A program made the position numbers and the translations under genes. Source: CAZIKF01 sp964539825 (lineage in GTDB: Bacteria > Muiribacteriota > UBA6191). From it: a stretch of DNA of 64,000 nucleotides. Below the pieces are notes generated by a model. The model made no database searches, was not told where the DNA came from, and was given only the letters and a program-made list of their open reading frames with translations. The DNA lies in contig CAZIKF010000015.1 of assembly GCA_964539825.1 (NCBI GenBank), positions 48,963 through 112,962 on the forward strand, read 5' to 3'. This document shows, in pieces, positions 15,367 to 25,200 of the stretch (position 1 is the stretch's first letter; each line of letters starts with the position of its first letter).

Positions 15367-17146
15367 ACAAACTGGGAAGACCAGGATCCACCTTTACCTC
15401 TAAATCGATTCCTTTGCTACGAACCTGGCGCTCCATGATTTTTACGGCGTCATCCACAGTGGAGTGAATATCAGTGGGCTCTACATGGGGACCCGTTGAC
15501 TGCGCTATGGTTAGCAGTCTCTGGGTTAAATCAGCAGCCCTGGAAACCGCTGTGGAAATATCTTCACAGGTGCTGTGAATAACGGGTGGCTTCAGTCCCA
15601 TCTCTTCACTCATCAATAATAAATCTGCGCCAACCCCAATAACTCCCAAGAGATTATTGAAATCATGGGCAATTCCAGCCGCGAGTGTTCCCAGTCCCGC
15701 GAATCTCTCCGCTTGAATCAATTCTTGCTGCGCAGCATGTAACTTTCGTTCAGTTTCTTTGCGCCGGGTGATGTCCCGGATAATTCCGATCCCGCCGGTG
15801 AGTTCTCGAGGTTTTCCCGGGCGCGAAGACCAGTAAGCGGAAGCGTTGACCTCCCCGTAATAGGGTTCCACTCTCTGAGATTTCTGCTTTAACAACGAAT
15901 TGCCGGGGTGGATCAATACTTCCAGTGCCTTTGTGGATGGCATGTCTCCTTCAGAAGCGGTCAGGAGAAGATCTGTGAGGTCCTTCACGGCGTTTTGTTC
16001 GGGTAGGCTCATCAAAGCGGATATGGGTTTGCCGATCAGATTGTCAGCGTTGTAACCCCAAAACTCCACCCGTTTACTCATGTACTGGATCTTGCCTTCC
16101 AAATCGATCTTATAGATAACGTCTGGTATGGTTTCCAGCAGTGACTCCACCTCCTGAGTAGCAGCAATATGAGATGAAACCAGCTTATAGATGTTGAGAT
16201 GGCTGGTAAGTGCCCTCCCCAGTGCCATGATGCGCTCAAGATCTCGATCATCAAATCCCGGTGCTTTATTTAAAACTTGGATTACACCCAGTATTTCTCC
16301 GCGATGGCGGATGGGTGAAACCAGGCTTGAAGCGGTCCTGTACCCCGTATTCTTATCCACTTTCTTGTGAAACCCTGCGGTCTTATAAGGATCATTGCTA
16401 AAAAAGGTCCGACGAGTGGTAAAACATTGACCTACCAATCCCTTGTGAGAGGGAAGAATAATCTCACCCTCCAGCCCTTCTCCATAAATCGTGCGCAGTT
16501 GATCATTTTCTCCATCATAAATCCAAATCGTGGTTCTCTCGCCTCCCACAAATCGGCTGATATACGGACAAAGGCGGATTAAGAAATCGATTTCCGTAGT
16601 CGTACCCACATCCTGTAGAAATTCCAGCATGGATGACTTTTCTCGGGCGATACTTAGTTCTTCTCCCTGTCGTTCAATGAGCTCTTGAAGAATCTCTGCC
16701 TGGGCAAGGTCCTCACCTTCCAGCCAATTGGGTGAGGTGACCGTAATGCCTAACTCAAGGAAAAGAGATTGCACTTCATCTATGAGGTTCTGGGCCAGAA
16801 TGGCTACCCGGCCAGGGGCCATATGAACGGGCTCAAGGCGCAGCTCCAAAGCCCCTACAACCGCCCCATGCAGCCTAACTGCCATTCTGATCCATACTGC
16901 CTCTGAGCCTTTTGAAATCAGGGGCTCTTCGGATCTTAAAACTCGATTGAAAACCCATCCCCCCGGAGAAAAGGAAAATTTCTTTGAACCTGGGTCACGA
17001 AAACTGATTACCCGCGTGTCCGGGTTTTCCCACAGGGTGGCACAAACCGTTGCCTTGCGTGTGCATAGTTGGGATAGCCGCTGTTCCAGGGGAAGATTTT
17101 TTAGAAGATTCCCTAGCTTTTTCTTTCGGTTTTGATCTACTGTCAT
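15359..17146 (-). CDS. N-terminal half of split hybrid histidine kinase: GAF, PAS and HisKA
   Basis: These 595 residues start with an N-terminal sensor-like region (1 to about 170). A GAF domain follows (about 178-335, IWIYDGENDQLRTIYGEGL to GVIQVLNKAPGFDDRDL). Next is a PAS domain (about 350-475, IPDVIYKIDLEGKIQYMSKR) and a HisKA domain with the H box GLGTLAAGIAHDFNNLLGV. The frame stops at LPSLYA, where homologous kinases continue into the ATPase domain. No membrane helices are apparent, so it is probably a cytoplasmic sensor. The ATPase and receiver parts lie in the next frame. Confidence 0.88.
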   Translation of the reverse strand: MTVDQNRKKKLGNLLKNLPLEQRLSQLCTRKATVCATLWENPDTRVISFRDPGSKKFSFSPGGWVFNRVLRSEEPLISKGSEAVWIRMAVRLHGAVVGALELRLEPVHMAPGRVAILAQNLIDEVQSLFLELGITVTSPNWLEGEDLAQAEILQELIERQGEELSIAREKSSMLEFLQDVGTTTEIDFLIRLCPYISRFVGGERTTIWIYDGENDQLRTIYGEGLEGEIILPSHKGLVGQCFTTRRTFFSNDPYKTAGFHKKVDKNTGYRTASSLVSPIRHRGEILGVIQVLNKAPGFDDRDLERIMALGRALTSHLNIYKLVSSHIAATQEVESLLETIPDVIYKIDLEGKIQYMSKRVEFWGYNADNLIGKPISALMSLPEQNAVKDLTDLLLTASEGDMPSTKALEVLIHPGNSLLKQKSQRVEPYYGEVNASAYWSSRPGKPRELTGGIGIIRDITRRKETERKLHAAQQELIQAERFAGLGTLAAGIAHDFNNLLGVIGVGADLLLMSEEMGLKPPVIHSTCEDISTAVSRAADLTQRLLTIAQSTGPHVEPTDIHSTVDDAVKIMERQVRSKGIDLEVKVDPGLPSLYA

Positions 17147-17282
17147 GTCTGCATCCAGCTAATCTAGCTGCGCAATCGGGCTTTAGGTCTGAAGAGCTTA
17201 CAAAAGACTAACAGTTATTTTACAGGTTCCTGACATCTTCCCACGAACAACTTGAGATCCTAAAGAAAACAAGGAGGAAAAA

Positions 17283-17513
17283 ATGTTCTATGAACCTCAT
17301 CGAACTTTCTGTGAATCTTGTGTCAAAGATCGACTCTGTGCGGGATTTTCCATGATAGGCCCATTGCAGGAAATGTGGATTTGTGAGGACTGTCTTGAAA
17401 AATTGGCCACTCAAATTCATCGTAAAAAGAAAGGTCTTGTTCCTGAAGCGGAGGATTCCTGTCAAAAGGGTCTGGCAAAAAAACGCCGAAGCTCCATTCC
17501 CTCTATTGCCTAA
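17283..17513 (+). CDS. small Cys-pair (zinc-ribbon-like) protein
   Basis: This 76-residue protein has two CxxC pairs, FCESC and WICEDC, separated by about 25 residues, which fits a small treble-clef or zinc-ribbon fold. A basic tail rich in Lys and Arg follows. An unusually strong ribosome-binding site (AAGGAGG, 6 bases before the ATG) supports the gene. It is transcribed divergently from the split kinase and convergently toward the giant envelope gene. Function unknown; nucleic-acid or protein binding is possible. Confidence 0.72.
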   Translation: MFYEPHRTFCESCVKDRLCAGFSMIGPLQEMWICEDCLEKLATQIHRKKKGLVPEAEDSCQKGLAKKRRSSIPSIA

Positions 17514-17521
17514 TTTGCCTG

Positions 17522-17561
17522 GGAGTCTGTCGGAGAATTGCCTTCTACTGTGACAGGCTCC
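17522..17561. terminator. hairpin between convergent genes, possible weak bidirectional terminator
   Basis: GGAGTCTGTC (17522-17531) pairs with GACAGGCTCC (17552-17561) over 10 bp with one G-T pair, and AGAA/TTCT pair inside the loop. There is no T-run on either strand, so termination is uncertain. Confidence 0.3.
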
Positions 17562-20500
17562 TAGCCATTTGAAAAGAACTGAATCAGCCGCCTCCAAAGA
17601 GGTGTCAAAACTTCTGACGATAGCCAGAACATAGTCAAAATTAGCGCAAAATAAGAAAATATTGGGTTGCCAAAAACCAGCGTAAGCGGAGTTAAAAAGA
17701 GCAAAGCAAACAGGAAGGTCTTATAGGACCGACTGATCTGCAATCCGGCACCCAGGATGATGAGCAACGCCATTGCTCTCCAGGGTATAGGAGTTTGCTC
17801 CTCCATCTCAACTTGAACATCCTCCTTCTGCCGGTATTTGAAATGAAGTTCTTCGGGCAGACCGTAGCGGGGAGCTCCCCACCGATATGTGCCCTGCGGA
17901 AAAGGAAAATTTATTGCTTTGGTTTTTCCGCGCCCCCGGGGATACCTCGGCAGACTCTGGTTCGAACCCACGCCTCGTCTCAAAGAGAGCGCTCCCTCGT
18001 CAAATTCGAGGTTCGCACGATTGGAGCTTATACTCACAAAAAACTGGTTAACATCGGTTTTGGGTACCGGGGCCAGAAAGTGGAAAAACTCACCAATACT
18101 GTTGATTTCCACTCGAAAATCCAGGCTTACCTGAAATGTAGTTGTTTCATCACGGTATTTCTTAAGGGGTATCAACAAAGTCTGAGGATCTTTCACTACC
18201 GGTACAAGAGCCTCATCATTGATTCTCGCAAATTCCAGAGTAGTGTTTTTGGGAATTTCAACCTCCAGAAACTGAGCTCCGCGATTTACCATGGATAAAC
18301 TCATGCGCTGCAAAGCTTGAGTTGGAGACAGCAAGAAAACTTTCAAATCGTAATGAGAGCACCGAGTGGAGGACAGTCTCACGACCTTTCTTTCCTCTTT
18401 TTCTATTTTAAGGCTCAGTACCTTAGCCTCTCCCTGCAGATTCTGGTATGAGGATTCCCGGCTTCCCGCGGAAAAGCGGTTGATCGCAAATCTGGAAAGA
18501 GAGGGAGATTCAACTGCTGCCATGGTTTGGCCCTCCCTGGGCAGGAGTTTAAGCGTCCAATGATTGCGCTTCATTTTCTCAACCGAGATGGGTATGGCGA
18601 GTTTTGGACCTGAATCAGGAAGCATCCATTCCAGCTGTACCGAAATTTCGTTAAAAACCTTTTCAAAACTGAGTTTTAACTCACCTGAGAGCAATTCAAA
18701 GCCATAGTCAATTCCCTGCATCAGTTCCTTGCGGGCTTTGTTTTTTACCTGGAGTGAAACAATCTGTGCTCCATCCGGCACGGGAAACCAGACCTCTTTG
18801 GTGTGAAAAAAGCGAACCTGATTATTGAGAAAAAAGTATGGTTTTTCCCATCTCAGAGTGGAGACGCAATTCATGCTGGATTTCTTGGATTGGAAGGTCG
18901 GAAGTACTTTGCGGGTCTTTCTATAGGAAGTCACCGGCTGCTTAATTTGATCCGAGCGAAGGAACTGAAGGTTGAGATGTCCGTCCTTAGCGGAAAATCT
19001 ATAACCGTCAGCCTCAAAGACTCCTGAATCCAGCTCTAGCCTGAGAGCTCCCTGCGCCATAGAAACCTGGTTATCAGCTGACTCCACCACAGGTAGGAAA
19101 GCATTATAGCTCTCATGAAAGCGATGCGGCCTAAGCGGTACGTTGGCCCGAATTTCAACGACCTGAGTGGGAAGCTCTTCCAGCCTCCACAAAATCTGTC
19201 CTCTACTTTCTTGGCTAGAGACCGCCAAAAGCCTCTCCCCTGAGCGTATCTCCTCCACCTGAAAATCCTTCGCAGAGGTAAACAGGGGCATTCCTTCCCC
19301 CTGGGATGCAGGCGAAACGGTCAGTCGATAAATGACCTGCAGATTCAATCTCTTCGGCTGAGGGACTACCTGAATCTCCTGGGATAAAAAACCAGGTTCC
19401 TTCTCAAGAGGTTTCTGCGAGCTAAGGCTCTTCACTGTGTTCCATTGAGCCTGGTTCACAAGCCACTTATCCTGGTAGAGCCTTTGACGGTTTTGAGGCT
19501 CATAGACCTCATAAACCTGGAGAAATTCTGGAACGGGAGGTTTTGGTACAATCTTCTGTTTTCTTTGGATAGGAGGTGTGATCTCGGCTTGTAGAATCCT
19601 GGCCCTTCCCTGGCTCTCCTGTTGCTGAATCCTTTTCTTCACTTGAAATTGCTGATGCATCTTCGCACTGGCGTTATGCAGGGCTTCCGCCAAATAGGAC
19701 GAGGCTTCGATTCCCGGAGTTATAAAGATCAATCCAAAGATTCCCAGCCCCAGGAAACTGCCCGAGTAAAACCTGGAAAGCCAAAAAAGAAGGGAAAGAG
19801 CAAGAAAAACTCCCAAGATCATAAGGGAGGGTGAGAGGGTCCAGGTCCATAAGAAGATGGACAAACCTGTCGCTGCAAAAATGTACTTTCCCTTGGATAA
19901 TAGGCCCAGGGAAGCCAGCCCGAGAATCACTCCCAACCAGGGAAGCGTTGAACTTTGCTTTTCTTTGCTGATCACAAGTGAAACCCGCGGAGTGGAAGCA
20001 AGCGGAGCCCTGGAGGATAGGCGAATGGTTGAATCCAGTTTGGGAATCCGAACCTCCACGGGTTTCACCCCGCTCCTGCGAACCTTGGAATAGAGTTTAG
20101 ATTTGCCTGCAATTTTGGAGGGAGCCGCTTGTGCCGCTTGCTTTAGAGGTCTCCTGGAGTAACGGCGAACTTTTTTTCTCTGAGCCTTGTTGGAGCGGGA
20201 TTCCTTTTTATCCTTCCTACCCTCCTCCTCCGGCTCGAATAGATCATCCTCAAAAGACATGTCCTCATCCATGGCTCCATTTGCGCTGCCTCTCCCACCC
20301 CCAAAGCCAGCGACTGCATCAAGACGAAGCTGTGAAGACGGGGCTGGGGGCATGGATTTAGACTCGTATACATGGCTCAGGGTGCTGCGCTGTCTGGCTT
20401 GCCGAAAACTGGGGATGGAAATCAAGATGAGTGCCCCCAGGACCAATCCCACCCCACCGATAATAAAGAACATTTTTTTCCCCGTCATCCCGCTACTTGA

Positions 20501-22270
20501 TCGCGGGACCCAGTCTATAATCTTTGGCAAAAGAACCAGGGCAAAAAGGGCGATCAAGAGGCCGATGCCTGCTGTTATGGATGGGACTAATCCAGACTCA
20601 ATAGAATTTAGAAAGCGATTCCTGATCCTCTGAAGGGCAGCAAGACTTGTCTGTGCAGGAACTTTCGCCTTTGAGGAAGAGACTGCTTGAAGATTGGTCT
20701 CTACCTGTTCTACGCGCAGTGTCGCGGGATGATAAATCTTCCAATCTGTTCGCAGGGAGCGCGGGGGGGAGGGCACACTTAGTTCCAAGGACTCTCTCAA
20801 AGCATCCTGGGTTTCTAGTAATTGAAGACGCAGACGCACCTGATCTGAGGGATTAGCCTTTTTCTTGGAACCAAGCTGAATCATGACTTCCCCCGCATCA
20901 TTGAGAAAAGACTTGACCGGCTTGTCATCGAGGGTTGCGCCAAGCAGGGTCATAGACTTTCCCAGGGGGATAGAAAAGGATTGCTCTCCCTGGTTTCTCA
21001 TCTGCAGGAATAAGGTATGAGCGATGGCTCCATTGCCTGTGAGAACCGATTCAATGCTGGAGTGAAGAACTTGTAAGGACTGCAGCGAACTCGCGGGTAT
21101 CTGCTTTAGTTCCGCCTGAATCTCTGAACCCAGACCCTGTAGAGAAAACGCTTTTAATACCGGTAAATCCACTCCATGGCGCATGGCGGGCAAAGAACCA
21201 TGAAACGGCTCCAAAATCCTTGATTGGACTTTTTCAATTTTCAGGTTTTGGGTCGAAAAAATCAGCAGGGTTCCGGGAAGGATTTTCACAGAAGGAAAAC
21301 TGGGTAGAAGCAGAGATCGTGAAATCTTTGTGGAATCTTCCTGCTCGCCGCCCCCACTTCTGGAAAATCCCTGTCGAACTTTCAAATTTAGAGTCACATT
21401 TCCATGCAATCCTGCGGGAATGAAGAGCTTTGACTGGCTCAGGTGGAACACAGTAGCGGGTTTAAAGCTGATTCGATCCAGTTCAATTCCTTTTGGGAGA
21501 GTCAAAGGCATTTCATGAATGGCCCCATGCAGAACCCTGAAACTGAGTTCAATCCAAACGGTGCTCTCCTGGGGCCCCAGGTCCATTTCAATCCTGGGGA
21601 TCCCCAGTATCAATGGTTCTGCTGCATGGAGATCCGGAGCAGCCTCTTCAATCCTCACCGGTTTAGGCTCAGGTGGATCAACTCTCTTAATCACCAGGCT
21701 AGAGGCGTTTCCACAACCAACCGAATCTCCCTCTTTCACGGAAAGCTCCACAGAGGTATGCGGAAAGTTCAAGGCTATTGGGGAGCTCAATTTCCCCAAT
21801 TCCACATAGATTGAAAAGCCGCTCGGCAGAGCAAATGCAGTCTTGTTCTTCAGTTTGAATCTGCCCTGAATTTCAAGCGGAAAAGCCTGGTCCTCCCGCA
21901 AACAAAAGGCGCTTTTTTGGCGGCAAAAACGAAGACGCTTAGCGGAATCGGGCTCAAGAATCCAAGAAAGAGGAAAGGATAGATCTTCTAGTCTATGCCC
22001 CTGCCCTGAGCGAGCACGAAAGGAAAAGGACATGCCCCCCCGCTCCTCCTCCCTGAGTTCAAGGCTTGCGGGAATTAATTGTCCGGGATCTGATTCTACA
22101 TGCTTATTTTCGAGCTCCTTTAAGACATCCAAGACCTGCTTTTCAGGAATCAGTAAAACTGCACTGGAATGTTGTTGACCGGAGGGAACAGTGCCAAGCA
22201 GCGGCTCCAGGGCAAGGGGCTGGTAGCAACACAGGATGAAGGAAAGATAAAAAAGAACACTTTTTTTCAT
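17561..22270 (-). CDS. giant envelope protein A (about 1569 residues), unknown family
   Basis: The protein begins MKKSVLFYLSFILCC, a signal sequence; AGGGG lies before the ATG at 22270 (a GTG at 22294 overlapping the upstream stop is an alternative). The order is: a beta-rich periplasmic half (to about 570); a membrane helix pair (about 575-640); a Gly-rich/acidic linker (GFGGGRGSANGAMDEDMSFE, EPEEEGRKDKK) and a basic stretch; a second bundle of helices (about 770-870); a second beta-rich half with repeated beta-sandwich-like units; and C-terminal helices. It shares architecture and local similarity with the upstream neighbour, so the pair is probably an ancient tandem duplication. Role unknown; a cell-envelope scaffold or surface assembly is a guess. 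Confidence 0.8.
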   Translation of the reverse strand: MKKSVLFYLSFILCCYQPLALEPLLGTVPSGQQHSSAVLLIPEKQVLDVLKELENKHVESDPGQLIPASLELREEERGGMSFSFRARSGQGHRLEDLSFPLSWILEPDSAKRLRFCRQKSAFCLREDQAFPLEIQGRFKLKNKTAFALPSGFSIYVELGKLSSPIALNFPHTSVELSVKEGDSVGCGNASSLVIKRVDPPEPKPVRIEEAAPDLHAAEPLILGIPRIEMDLGPQESTVWIELSFRVLHGAIHEMPLTLPKGIELDRISFKPATVFHLSQSKLFIPAGLHGNVTLNLKVRQGFSRSGGGEQEDSTKISRSLLLPSFPSVKILPGTLLIFSTQNLKIEKVQSRILEPFHGSLPAMRHGVDLPVLKAFSLQGLGSEIQAELKQIPASSLQSLQVLHSSIESVLTGNGAIAHTLFLQMRNQGEQSFSIPLGKSMTLLGATLDDKPVKSFLNDAGEVMIQLGSKKKANPSDQVRLRLQLLETQDALRESLELSVPSPPRSLRTDWKIYHPATLRVEQVETNLQAVSSSKAKVPAQTSLAALQRIRNRFLNSIESGLVPSITAGIGLLIALFALVLLPKIIDWVPRSSSGMTGKKMFFIIGGVGLVLGALILISIPSFRQARQRSTLSHVYESKSMPPAPSSQLRLDAVAGFGGGRGSANGAMDEDMSFEDDLFEPEEEGRKDKKESRSNKAQRKKVRRYSRRPLKQAAQAAPSKIAGKSKLYSKVRRSGVKPVEVRIPKLDSTIRLSSRAPLASTPRVSLVISKEKQSSTLPWLGVILGLASLGLLSKGKYIFAATGLSIFLWTWTLSPSLMILGVFLALSLLFWLSRFYSGSFLGLGIFGLIFITPGIEASSYLAEALHNASAKMHQQFQVKKRIQQQESQGRARILQAEITPPIQRKQKIVPKPPVPEFLQVYEVYEPQNRQRLYQDKWLVNQAQWNTVKSLSSQKPLEKEPGFLSQEIQVVPQPKRLNLQVIYRLTVSPASQGEGMPLFTSAKDFQVEEIRSGERLLAVSSQESRGQILWRLEELPTQVVEIRANVPLRPHRFHESYNAFLPVVESADNQVSMAQGALRLELDSGVFEADGYRFSAKDGHLNLQFLRSDQIKQPVTSYRKTRKVLPTFQSKKSSMNCVSTLRWEKPYFFLNNQVRFFHTKEVWFPVPDGAQIVSLQVKNKARKELMQGIDYGFELLSGELKLSFEKVFNEISVQLEWMLPDSGPKLAIPISVEKMKRNHWTLKLLPREGQTMAAVESPSLSRFAINRFSAGSRESSYQNLQGEAKVLSLKIEKEERKVVRLSSTRCSHYDLKVFLLSPTQALQRMSLSMVNRGAQFLEVEIPKNTTLEFARINDEALVPVVKDPQTLLIPLKKYRDETTTFQVSLDFRVEINSIGEFFHFLAPVPKTDVNQFFVSISSNRANLEFDEGALSLRRGVGSNQSLPRYPRGRGKTKAINFPFPQGTYRWGAPRYGLPEELHFKYRQKEDVQVEMEEQTPIPWRAMALLIILGAGLQISRSYKTFLFALLFLTPLTLVFGNPIFSYFALILTMFWLSSEVLTPLWRRLIQFFSNG

Positions 22271-22290
22271 GACGACCCCTATTTGATATT

Positions 22291-25200
22291 TCACACTTGT
22301 GCCCCCAGGTTTTGCCCCACATCCCTGCGCAGACGAATACTCGTTCTGAAAAGTAGAAGCGGAACAAGCCAGGTTAGTAGAAAAAATCCGGCACTGAATA
22401 GTGGATTAACATGAGCGGGTACCCACTGGCTCAGAATCGCGGCACAAAGTAGACCGGGAGCAAGCACTCGAGGCCGTAGAACCTGGGTCGGGAAAGCAAG
22501 GGATAACACTGCGAACAACAGGCCAATCAGGAAAGAAATCCAGGCTGAGGATAGGCCCTTTGCTTCCGGTAACAATTCCAATTTCAGAGCTTCCCTCTCT
22601 TCTCCACTCTTAAGGAAATGTCCTCGAAACCGCACATGGGTTCGAGGACGAAATACGGGAAAGTCGATGGGTACCTTCTCAATGGATGGGAGTAAAGCCG
22701 TATGTTCTCTTCCCATGAACCTCAGGGCATTCCGTTTGGATTCCAGACTCAAATCACTCCCGGCCACCAACTCAAGACCTTCTTTATTCCACTGCGTCAG
22801 GGTCCCGAAGTTGTACTCCACCGATGCTATATCCAGGTTTACCATGGGTACCAGAACTGAGAAGATGTCTGTCTTCTTTGAGCGGCCCCTGGTGGTACAT
22901 TCAAAGAGAAAAGGCTCCACATCTCTATTGGGACCAAAGATCATTTTCATGGGTACCAGAACCCAGCCCTTTGAACGCCCCAGGGAGGCAAGTGAACCGT
23001 TAATTTTCGCGCTTATAATTTTCTCCTGGTCAGCGAAGCGAATCTTAAGAAATTGCTGCCCGTTGTTTCGAACCTGAAACCTGTAGCGGGTAAAAGACAC
23101 ACCGGACTCATCCAGAAAAGTTGTGATCTCAAGACTGTCGATAAAGGCACTTACGGCATGAACGACCTGCCTGGGAATCATTGTGATTTTGAGGAGCTGA
23201 CCTGAGGGTAGAATCCCCTTTTTCAAAACTTGACGATACACCGGTGAGAACTCATCTGGTTCCGGAATATCACCAGTTAGAGACGCGAGAAATTCAGCAT
23301 TGGGGCGGATTTTAAAAGAGAGATTTTCATCTGAGTGAAACGAAAACTGGTTTTCCCATTCGTCTACTCCCTTGACATAAAAACTCCCCAGGCTTCCCTG
23401 CTTATCCTCGAAAGGATGTTCCACTTCAAGAGTGACGGTCCAATTCCCTCTCTGGGGATTCTCATAGCGAAGAAGCAGGGATTTACCGGACTCATCCACA
23501 AACCAATCCGCTAGCTTTGAATGGGAACTTACGTTCTTTATCTTGATTCCAACTGGAAGTTCAAGGATGGTTTCTTGTACGGGACGGCCTTTCCCCTGGA
23601 AACCTAAGACCGATTTCCCGGAAAGGAAGTTTTCTTCCAGGAAAAAATCATGTTTTGCCAACACTTTTAGAGAGTCTTTCTCGAGGACTTCAGTCTGCAT
23701 CGCCCTGGTTGGGAGTTCCCGCGTCTTTCGTATACTTCTACGTAGAACCAGACCGCTGAATTGACCCGCAGAAAGGAATGCTCTAATTCCTTTCTCAGAG
23801 GGGATTTGAACTGAATCACCTTTGATTTTCAGGGAGTATCCATCCAGGGAAGGAAACTCTAAAGATTGAAGCGGAATGGATAGGGATCTCCAGTTAAAAT
23901 CCCAATCCCTGGGAAAGGGTGAACTTACCAGAAATGTCGCTTTAATCTCTTTTTCCTCGCTGTCTTTGAAAGCTGGAATCAAAACCCCTTTTTCAAACCT
24001 GTGGGCAAGTGGATTTCCCGAGCTATCTTGGATTTCCTGTAAAAGCTGGTGTGTAAAAGGAACTTCCAAGTGCAGTTCCCTTTCCCCGGGGATCGGAAAA
24101 GTCCATGTCAATTCCGCCATAAGGGAATGCGTCTCTTGATAGAAACGAGCATGTATACTCTTAGCCCTGATGACTCTACTTTCCTTAGCGGTCGATGTAG
24201 AATTCAGCAAAGGAAGATATTGAGCCCGGTGCATAAAGAAGAGGGGGCCGTCTTTCGAGTCCAACCTGAATACATCGATGGCCTCGATGGAAGAGGAAAG
24301 CTGAAAAAGCAGGGCCAGCGATAGCAATTTCCATAACCGTCTCCAGGCCATAGTCTCAAAGAGAAGAACCAATCCTATAAACCATAGAGGGAGATAGATC
24401 AGAACCAGCTTCTGCAAATTCTCATTGGGACTCACGGATAGCCCAAGCACCACCAATGCCAGCGAAGCGAGTCCCAGGAGAGGCCGAATACGAAAAAGAA
24501 GCCCGCTGCCAAGGGCAAGGCAAAACACCAGAAGGTGCGCCACAGAAGGGGACGGGGGCCAGAGTTGAGAAGTGAAATCGAGTTCTACAAAATATCCCCC
24601 CTCGCGACCATGAGGGGCTTGAAATCTCAAACTGGAAGCCCTCGGGGGGCTATTCCATTTACCGGTTCCTGACTCGGCAGGAATAAAGACTCCAGAGTTT
24701 TCAAAGGCTCTCATTTCTGAATTCCTGATCGCAAAAGAAGAGGAACTCACCTGGTAGAAGAGAATGATAAATGATCCCAGCAGAGCTAAGACCAGCACCG
24801 ATTTAAAGCGCGAGTAGAAAGATGAAGCGAGAAAAAACTGTCCCATCCAGCCAAACTCAAACGCGGTTACCAGGCCTAAAAGAAGGAGTAGAAAAAGGAG
24901 CATAAATTTGGGGAAACTCTCTGGAATCAGGTACGAGGCAGCAGAACGCAGGTGTTGATAACTCTTTTCAATAAAGGTCCAGAAAGTGGATTGTTTTTCC
25001 TCAGAGGATAGAAAATTGCTTTCAATTAAGGGTTTCTTCAATCCCCTGGGAAGTTCAACACGCAGCTGAAGGCCTTGCGCAGTTTCGGGCAGGGAGACCG
25101 GCAGGCGAACGCTCGACGGTGACTCTGGTCTGGCTGACTCCATGTGGATCTGGAGCTTAAGAGATTGAAGTGATGAGAGGCCTTTTTGAGTTCCAGTGAA

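Noticed and set aside
15355..15370. Programmed +1 frameshift of the prfB type in the split kinase
   Set aside because: The slip codon would be GCT before TGA rather than CTT, and no Shine-Dalgarno-like stimulator sits at the needed distance; kept only as one of several options in the finding.
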